From Archangium sp. (lineage in GTDB: Bacteria > Myxococcota > Myxococcia > Myxococcales > Myxococcaceae), in the NCBI GenBank assembly GCA_016793525.1, contig JAEUJT010000433.1, forward strand, positions 1 through 5,178: a stretch of DNA of 5,178 nt. The letters run 5' to 3'. The notes beneath the pieces are model-generated. The model saw only the letters and a program-made list of their open reading frames with translations, did no database searches and was not told the origin of the DNA. This document shows positions 1 through 5,178 of this stretch, piece after piece (within the stretch, counting starts at the first letter, position 1; every line of letters starts with the position of its first letter). The position numbers were made by a program, and so were the translations under genes.

Positions 1-2037
<2,037 letters not shown>

Positions 2038-2048
2038 GGGAAGGGACT

Positions 2049-2065
2049 CTAACGCGGCGCGTTAG
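2049..2065. promoter_or_regulatory. Perfect 17-bp palindrome just upstream of gltB, candidate operator
   Basis: The sequence CTAACGCGGCGCGTTAG has perfect 8-base arms around a single central G. It ends 12 bases before the gltB start codon. With only one unpaired base it could not form a relaxed RNA hairpin, so a binding site for a dimeric repressor is more likely than a terminator. Arms of this length and near-zero spacing fit operators of TetR-like or similar helix-turn-helix dimers. Which protein binds is unknown, and none of the intact regulators in the window is an obvious match. A site this close to the start codon would act by blocking the promoter or early elongation. Confidence 0.5.
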
Positions 2066-2074
2066 CTGGTGTGC

Positions 2075-2359
2075 TCATTCGACGCAGGAAGAGGGCACAA
2101 CGACTGCGCAACACTGACAACGCGATGATGCCGGAGTCGCACTGGTTGACGTCGCCGCTCTCGAAGGGAGGAGCCGCAGCTCGCGTGGCGTGGCGCCCAG
2201 CTTTCGACGAATGAGCCGGCGCAAGGTGCCCGCGTCGCGATAGCCCAAAACGCCGGTTCTTTGTCGAATCTGCCACTCGGGCTGTGGCGCTCCCTGGAGC
2301 GCCATGAGGCATGGAATTCGGGACCATGCAGTGGGCCAGCGCAGCTGGGTGAGGCTCAT
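2075..2359 (-). pseudogene. Truncated remnant of an AraC-family transcriptional regulator (C-terminal DNA-binding part)
   Basis: A 94-codon open frame starts at the ATG at 2359, 10 bases after the PIN toxin stop. Residues 39-62 (2174-2245) read GYRDAGTLRRLIRRKLG followed by ATPRELR. This is the pattern of the second helix-turn-helix of AraC/XylS regulators (Gf.d...f.r.fkr..G.tP...R). The preceding residues (CLMALQGAP, then PEWQIRQRTG) can be aligned with the linker helix and start of that second helix-turn-helix, but carry an apparent two-residue excess before GYRD. The first helix-turn-helix and the whole sensor domain are absent, because the DNA upstream encodes the toxin. The tail after RELR is a low-quality stretch rich in Ser, Ala and Cys. 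Third-position GC is high (19 of 24 codons) in the recognisable core, less so around it. The frame has no Shine-Dalgarno. I read it as a decaying gene fragment. A functional short DNA-binding peptide is possible but less likely. Confidence 0.5.
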
Positions 2360-2369
2360 GGGCGCGACG

Positions 2370-2747
2370 CTACAGCGCAGCGATGTCGAGCGACGCGTCG
2401 AGTCGTCTCATGTCCTCGGGGTCTGAGGTGAGCACGACGGCGCCGAGGCTTCGGGTGAGCAAGGCAACGTGCGCATCGACCACATCGCGCGTTCGAGTCG
2501 CCGCGAGCAGCACGCCAATTCGCAGCGCAAGCGCCTCGGTCAACACGTCGACGCGAAGCGCCTTCGAGCGGAGCAGCGCCGCCACTGCGTGCTGCCTCGG
2601 TGAGCCACGCCAGACCTGCGCCACCACGCCTGCCGGCACGTAGGCGCACACCTTGGCCCGCTCGAGGGCATCGAGGACGCCGAGGATCCGGCCGTCACGG
2701 CGCTCAAGCGCGATGAGCGCGCCGGCGTCAAAGACGACGTTTTTCAC
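2370..2747 (-). CDS. PIN-domain ribonuclease toxin (VapC-like) of a type II toxin-antitoxin pair
   Basis: A protein of 125 residues with a single PIN domain, the fold of metal-dependent endoribonucleases such as VapC, presumed to cut RNA when its antitoxin is lost. Start chosen: GTG at 2747, which overlaps the antitoxin stop by four bases (GTGA) and puts the first strand (VKNVVFDAGALIALE) at the N-terminus as expected; AAGGA lies 12 bases upstream inside the antitoxin gene. Acidic residues that would bind the metal are visible: Asp7 and Glu15 in the first motif, Asp88 and Asp91 in TRDVVDAH, and Asp109 in LTSDPEDM. The usual second-motif acid (VxxE) is Gln44 in VPAGVVAQVWRG; I recall this Q as common in one PIN subgroup, so it need not mean inactivity. 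The fragment ends at an intact TAG. The upstream-extended frame (to 2870) is antitoxin antisense of frame and is not used. Substrate RNA cannot be told from sequence. Confidence 0.86.
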   Translation of the reverse strand: MKNVVFDAGALIALERRDGRILGVLDALERAKVCAYVPAGVVAQVWRGSPRQHAVAALLRSKALRVDVLTEALALRIGVLLAATRTRDVVDAHVALLTRSLGAVVLTSDPEDMRRLDASLDIAAL

Positions 2748-2998
2748 GCTGCGGTCTTGTCCTTCGAGTTGCCAAGACGCAGGACCTCGTTCGCCCACTG
2801 GCGAGCCTGCGGCGAAATGCCCTTCGCTTCGGCGATGAGTCCGTCGAGGACCGCCCGGGCCTCGACCCAATCTGGCTCCCGTTCGGCAAGGTTCGCGAAG
2901 TACTCGGAGACAGAGCCGACGGCTCCCTTTTTGGCAGCTCGTTCGGCCTTGGCTGCAACCGCCGCCGGCACGCTGATCGTGATGCGTCTCGTCTTCAT
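2744..2998 (-). CDS. Ribbon-helix-helix (CopG-like) antitoxin
   Basis: An 84-residue protein directly upstream of, and overlapping, the PIN toxin. Residues 4-10 (RRITISV) form the expected DNA-contacting beta strand. Residues 11-25 (PAAVAAKAERAAKKG) and 29-41 (SVSEYFANLAERE) give the two helices of a ribbon-helix-helix domain, with the usual G-S-x-S-E turn before the second helix. The C-terminal half (about 42-75, PDWVEARAVLDGL and ISPQARQWANEVLR) is helical and is the likely toxin-wrapping segment. Family knowledge: such antitoxins dimerise, bind and inhibit the toxin, and repress their own operon. Here the four-base GTGA overlap links toxin translation to antitoxin translation. The start at 2998 is supported by the immediate beta-strand motif; there is no proper Shine-Dalgarno (only GAAG one base from the ATG), which fits a leaderless or near-leaderless message. 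The specific antitoxin subfamily is not assigned. Confidence 0.85.
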   Translation of the reverse strand: MKTRRITISVPAAVAAKAERAAKKGAVGSVSEYFANLAEREPDWVEARAVLDGLIAEAKGISPQARQWANEVLRLGNSKDKTAA

Positions 2999-3004
2999 AC
3001 TTCG

Positions 3005-3033
3005 AGCATAAAATCTGTGACCGCTACGCGCAA
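3005..3033 (-). promoter_or_regulatory. Candidate promoter of the toxin-antitoxin operon
   Basis: On the minus strand, TTGCGC (3028-3033) and TATGCT (3005-3010) are separated by 17 bases, a sigma-70-like arrangement with a good -10 and a half-matching -35. Transcription from this -10 would begin about 6-7 bases downstream, at roughly 2998-2999, that is at the antitoxin ATG itself. The local sequence (ATTTTATGCT) is an AT-rich patch in GC-rich surroundings. This is consensus matching by eye only. Confidence 0.4.
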
Positions 3034-3044
3034 ACCGCGCCGTA
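3025..3044. repeat. Imperfect inverted repeat overlapping the toxin-antitoxin -35 element
   Basis: TACGCGC (3025-3031) and GCGC-C-GTA (3037-3044) are complementary arms around the loop AAACC, with one bulged C at 3041. It covers the proposed -35 hexamer, so it could be the operator through which the ribbon-helix-helix antitoxin represses its own operon. Alternatively it is a weak hairpin after the upstream hypothetical gene, whose stop is at 3062; it lacks a proper U-run, so a terminator is less convincing. Confidence 0.3.
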
Positions 3045-3061
3045 CGTCGACGCTCCGCAGG

Positions 3062-3541
3062 CTACCGAGCGAGCGCCTGAGCCGAGATTCGGGCCGCGGC
3101 GGTTCGGAGGTGTGGCTCGGGCAGGTGCTCCAGAACCACCTCGGCGTCACCCTCGAGCCACTGCCACCCGGCGTCGGGCCGCCAGAGCAGGCCACAGCCC
3201 TGGCCCAGCTCGGTCGCCAGCAGGCACGTGTGGCCGCGCTCGTCAGCGACCCGCGCCACCACGCGCACCAGCGGTGAGCTCGAAGCCCGCTGGACACGGA
3301 GCATCATCGACTCCGCGTCGAGGCGGCACAGCCGCTCGTCGATGTCCGCCACGAAGCGAAGCGCCGCGCCGACGTCTTCGTGCTTACGAACCAAGCGTAC
3401 GCACGCCTCGGAGAACCCGCTCCGCCCGACCTGGAGCGAGCCCCAAAGCGCCGTGCATCGCCGGGTTCCCCATGCGGCACGCACCTTACCAAACCCACCC
3501 TGCCCATTTCGGCGCTGAGCTGAACCGTCGTTCGGCGCCAT
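3062..3541 (-). CDS. Hypothetical protein, start uncertain
   Basis: I do not recognise a family. The longest frame gives 159 residues from the ATG at 3541 to the TAG at 3062. Residues about 45-159 look like a genuine soluble protein: an acidic/helical segment (ADIDERLCRLDAESMM, about 65-80), a probable strand pair (PLVRVVARVADERGHTCLLA, about 90-109), a Trp-rich stretch (GLLWRPDAGWQWLEGDAE, 117-134) and a helical end. Third-position GC is about 87% from residue 70 on, as in the neighbours, but only about 64% over residues 1-36, which are rich in Gly, Arg and Trp. This suggests translation really begins further in (for example GTG at residue 20 or TTG at residue 50) or that the N-terminus is degraded. 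No signal peptide or membrane segment is evident. It starts 21 bases after the flavin-protein stop, on the same strand, so it may be the last gene of that unit; no Shine-Dalgarno supports the ATG at 3541. Confidence 0.5.
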   Translation of the reverse strand: MAPNDGSAQRRNGQGGFGKVRAAWGTRRCTALWGSLQVGRSGFSEACVRLVRKHEDVGAALRFVADIDERLCRLDAESMMLRVQRASSSPLVRVVARVADERGHTCLLATELGQGCGLLWRPDAGWQWLEGDAEVVLEHLPEPHLRTAAARISAQALAR

Positions 3542-3562
3542 GACGGCACAGAGGTCGCTTCG

Positions 3563-4165
3563 TCAGCGCCGCAAGCGCTTCACCTCGGCTTCGAGCTCAG
3601 CGATGCGCGCGTCTCGCGCCTTGAGCGCCCGCTCGACGTCAGGTGCTTCGAACCGTTGAGGTATGTGCTGTGGGCAGTTGGCGTCCCACGCGGTGACGCG
3701 AATCAACATCACCCGCTCGACCTCCTGCACCGGCACGGCGCCGCTGACCGACGCCACCAATGCTGGGTCGTCTTCGACGAAGGTGGCCGTTCCCCAGATT
3801 TTCACCCGTCGTCGCGCTGCGTAGTCGATGAGAAGCAGGTGCACCTTGGGGTTGTCGGCCAGGTTGCCCACCGAGATGTACTGGCGATTGCCCGAGTAGT
3901 CGGCGAAGGCCAGCGTCGTCTCGTCGAGCACACGCAAGAAGCCCTTCGGGCCGCCGCGATGCTGAATGTACGGCTGGCCGTCTGCGTTGGCGGTCGCCAG
4001 AAAGAAGCTTGTCTGCGCGGCCACGAAGTCGGCCAGGTCTGGCGTGATGGTGGTCTGCCAGCCCCGCCCGGCTTCCATGCGCGCGTACGCTTGCCGCGAC
4101 CCGCGTCGGGTTTGCACCGCCTTCACTGACGGCGTGAAGGCCACGTCGCTGGGGCGCGTGCCCAC
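3563..4165 (-). CDS. Pyridoxamine 5'-phosphate oxidase-superfamily flavoprotein (FMN split barrel)
   Basis: A 200-residue protein of the FMN-binding split-barrel superfamily, in the branch annotated as pyridoxamine 5'-phosphate oxidase family. Actual substrates of this branch are mostly unknown, and it should not be read as the vitamin B6 enzyme PdxH. Seen: an N-terminal extension (GTRPSDVAFTPSVKAVQ), then the barrel from about residue 44, with FFLATANADGQPYIQHRGG (54-72) and KGFLRVLDETTLAFADY (74-90), GNRQYISVGNL (92-102), VHLLLIDYAARRRVKIWG (108-125), and the family-typical NCPQHIPQRF at 163-172. The end (about 176-200, ERALKARDARIAELEAEV) is a charged short coiled coil. The start is a GTG, only 2 bases after the TGA of the AhpD-like gene; the conserved SDVAFTPSVKAVQ motif right behind it supports the choice. 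The tight spacing implies translational coupling and a shared redox-related role. Length is complete and no defect is seen. Confidence 0.9.
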   Translation of the reverse strand: MGTRPSDVAFTPSVKAVQTRRGSRQAYARMEAGRGWQTTITPDLADFVAAQTSFFLATANADGQPYIQHRGGPKGFLRVLDETTLAFADYSGNRQYISVGNLADNPKVHLLLIDYAARRRVKIWGTATFVEDDPALVASVSGAVPVQEVERVMLIRVTAWDANCPQHIPQRFEAPDVERALKARDARIAELEAEVKRLRR

Positions 4166-4167
4166 GG

Positions 4168-4716
4168 TCAGGCCGCGCGTTTGGTGATGTGGGGAAAGTC
4201 GATGTCGGTCTGCGCGACCGTGTTGATGTAGTTCGTGAGCGTGTTGAGCGCCACGTGCAGCACCAGCTCCACGACCTGTGCGTCATTGTAGCCCGCGGCT
4301 TTGACCGCCCTGACGTCAGCGTCGCTCACATGCCCGCGCGTTTGCACGACCTTGCCGACGAAGAGCAGCGCGGCCTCGGCCTTCAGGTCGCTGGAGTGCC
4401 CATCGCGGTTGGTGGTCAGCTCAGCCGGTTCGAGCTTGGCGACGTTGGTGCCCAGGTAGGTATGCGCCGAGAGGCAGTAGTCGCAGCCGTTCAGCTCAGC
4501 CACGCGCAGCGCCACCCGATTTCGCGTCTTGGCGTCGAGCTCACCTTTGCCCAGCGCGCTGCTCAAGCCGAGGTAGCCCTCGAGCGCGGCGGGGCTGTTG
4601 GCCACCACCAGAAAGAGATTGGGCACTGAACCGAGCTGCTGCTTCACCGCGTCAAGTAGGCGCTGTGACGCTGGGGGGGCGTCGGCGACGGTGGGCGGGG
4701 TGGCGATGCGAGACAT
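4168..4716 (-). CDS. Carboxymuconolactone decarboxylase/AhpD-like family protein (putative thiol peroxidase-related)
   Basis: A 182-residue all-helical protein of the carboxymuconolactone decarboxylase/AhpD superfamily. Members with a CxxC pair reduce peroxides or recycle peroxiredoxins, as described for mycobacterial AhpD; the exact substrate here is unknown. Seen: LGSVPNLFLVVANSPAALEG at 28-47, a typical entry to the fold; the redox centre NGCDYCLSAH with Cys78, Cys81 and His85; and GYNDAQVVELVLHVALN about 142-158. The position 12 residues before the first Cys, where AhpD has its catalytic Glu, is Asn66 here (KTRNRVAL), so classical AhpD proton relay may be altered; Glu74 is the nearest acid. 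The ATG at 4716 is well supported by AGGAG five bases upstream. It is the first gene of a minus-strand unit with the flavoprotein, and divergent from a LysR regulator, which is the obvious candidate to control it. Confidence 0.9.
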   Translation of the reverse strand: MSRIATPPTVADAPPASQRLLDAVKQQLGSVPNLFLVVANSPAALEGYLGLSSALGKGELDAKTRNRVALRVAELNGCDYCLSAHTYLGTNVAKLEPAELTTNRDGHSSDLKAEAALLFVGKVVQTRGHVSDADVRAVKAAGYNDAQVVELVLHVALNTLTNYINTVAQTDIDFPHITKRAA

Positions 4717-4721
4717 GGTGA

Positions 4722-4726
4722 CTCCT
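4722..4726 (-). promoter_or_regulatory. Strong Shine-Dalgarno of the AhpD-like gene
   Basis: AGGAG on the minus strand, five bases (TCACC) before the ATG at 4716. It is the clearest ribosome binding site in the window and fixes the start of the two-gene unit; most other genes here have poor ones. Confidence 0.85.
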
Positions 4727-4743
4727 GGTGTGTGCAGCGACTA

Positions 4744-4835
4744 TTCATTTCGTCGGCGGCACGTGAACCATGTGGCCCCGAGGTCGCTGAAACAATATTT
4801 GCGATTGACACTTCACTCTTTCTTCAGATGAAACA
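4744..4835. promoter_or_regulatory. Divergent regulatory region with repeated TTCA/TGAA elements
   Basis: The 128-base gap between the AhpD-like gene and the LysR gene holds an AT-rich island: bases 4788-4837 are 34% GC. Within it TGAAACA occurs twice (4788-4794 and 4829-4835, 41 bases apart, about four helical turns) and CTTCA twice (4811-4815 and 4822-4826, 11 bases apart, about one turn). TTCAGATGAA (4823-4832) is a short dyad, and further TTCA/TGAA copies lie at 4744-4747 and 4764-4767. A perfect -35 match, TTGACA, lies at 4805-4810 facing the LysR gene, but the -10 at proper spacing (ATGAAA, 4828-4833) is weak. LysR proteins usually bind such divergent regions; that these elements are the sites is inference. 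No minus-strand promoter could be placed with confidence. Confidence 0.45.
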
Positions 4836-4844
4836 GTGGAGGGG

Positions 4845-5178
4845 ATGGACCGCCTCGATGCGATGAACATTTTTGCAACCGTCGCTGAGCTGCGCGGGTT
4901 CGCGGCAGCGGCGCGAAAGCTCGGGCTGTCGGGGCCGGCGGTGACTCGCGCGGTGGCCGCGTTTGAAGCGCACCTCGACGTGCGGCTGCTTCAGCGAACG
5001 ACGCGTTCAGTGACGCTCACCGACGCGGGCCGAAGGTACCTGGAGCGGGCGCGCCGCATCTTGGCCGATGTGGCCGAAGCCGAGGCGGCCGCCAAGACGG
5101 AGCGCGCTGCGCCCTCGGGGCGCTTGGTCGTCACCGCGCCCGTGGTTTTTGGCAGGCTCCACGCAGTGCCGCTGATCA
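4845..5178 (+). CDS. LysR-family transcriptional regulator, N-terminal 111 residues (partial)
   Basis: The only plus-strand gene; it runs off the right edge after 111 complete codons of a family usually about 300 long. It starts MDRLDAMNIFATVAELRGFA, the standard opening of LysR proteins. The winged helix-turn-helix spans residues 3-60: FAAAARKLGLSGPAVTRAVA (19-38) is the helix-turn-helix, and RLLQRTTRSVTLTDAGRRYL (47-66) is the wing. The linker helix follows (about 66-88), and the effector domain begins at GRLVVTAPVVFGR (92-104). The ATG at 4845 was chosen for the canonical spacing to these motifs; GGAGG is present upstream (4838-4842) but only two bases away, so initiation may be inefficient, and the in-frame ATG at 4863 is a less likely alternative. 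Being divergent from the AhpD-like/flavoprotein pair, it probably regulates that pair and itself. The co-inducer is unknown. Confidence 0.94.
   Translation, partial: MDRLDAMNIFATVAELRGFAAAARKLGLSGPAVTRAVAAFEAHLDVRLLQRTTRSVTLTDAGRRYLERARRILADVAEAEAAAKTERAAPSGRLVVTAPVVFGRLHAVPLI

Noticed and set aside
2049..2065. The palindrome before gltB as a rho-independent terminator of upstream genes
   Set aside because: A one-base loop is sterically unfavourable and no U-run follows on either strand, so an operator is the better reading.
2356..2649. A 97-residue minus-strand frame overlapping the toxin
   Set aside because: Arg/Ala-rich off-frame translation of the PIN gene with no domain of its own.
2748..2870. 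Upstream extension of the PIN toxin to an ATG at 2870
   Set aside because: The extra 41 residues lie inside the antitoxin gene in another frame and lack similarity to PIN proteins. The GTG at 2747 gives the canonical N-terminal strand and a four-base overlap.
3656..4129. A 157-residue plus-strand frame opposite the flavoprotein, and a 146-residue one at 4189-4629 opposite the AhpD-like gene
   Set aside because: Both are antisense to genes with clear family motifs, and both are Val/His/Arg-rich shadows.
4805..4833. TTGACA plus ATGAAA as a confident promoter for the LysR gene
   Set aside because: The -35 is perfect but the -10 matches poorly and the start would fall almost on the initiation codon. 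It is kept only as a note in the intergenic entry.

Overview
The window is GC-rich chromosomal DNA with strong G/C preference at third codon positions. It most resembles a large-genome proteobacterium-like lineage such as the Myxococcota. That placement rests on base composition and on the flavour of the glutamate synthase and PIN proteins, not on any marker gene, so it is tentative. Apart from one gene at the right edge, everything lies on the minus strand, so the natural reading direction is from high to low coordinates.

Right edge (4717-5178): a LysR-type regulator, cut by the window end, is read rightward. It is divergent from a two-gene minus-strand unit. That unit is a CxxC-containing carboxymuconolactone decarboxylase/AhpD-like protein (4168-4716) followed, after only 2 bases, by a GTG-started FMN split-barrel protein of the pyridoxamine-phosphate-oxidase superfamily (3563-4165). 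The 128-base divergent intergenic region contains an AT-rich island (34% GC over 50 bases) with repeated TTCA/TGAA elements. The simplest reading is a small redox/detoxification module controlled by its neighbouring LysR protein; the inducer is unknown.

Middle (2370-3541): a hypothetical protein of uncertain start (3062-3541) is followed by a compact type II toxin-antitoxin pair. A ribbon-helix-helix antitoxin (2744-2998) overlaps a PIN-domain toxin (2370-2747) by four bases (GTGA). A candidate promoter with an inverted repeat over its -35 element sits directly upstream, placed so that the transcript could start at or next to the antitoxin ATG.

Left (2038-2369): 332 bases without an intact gene. 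They contain a truncated remnant of an AraC-family DNA-binding domain and, 12 bases before the next gene, a perfect 17-bp palindrome that looks like an operator. Left part (1-2037): the first 679 codons of the glutamate synthase large subunit (gltB), covering the whole glutamine amidotransferase domain and much of the central domain; the FMN synthase and GXGXG domains lie beyond the window.

No tRNA, rRNA, CRISPR array or insertion sequence is visible. The least ordinary signals are the palindrome in front of gltB, the AraC remnant next to the toxin-antitoxin module, the possible leaderless antitoxin transcript, and the apparent loss of a conserved glutamate in the AhpD-like protein.
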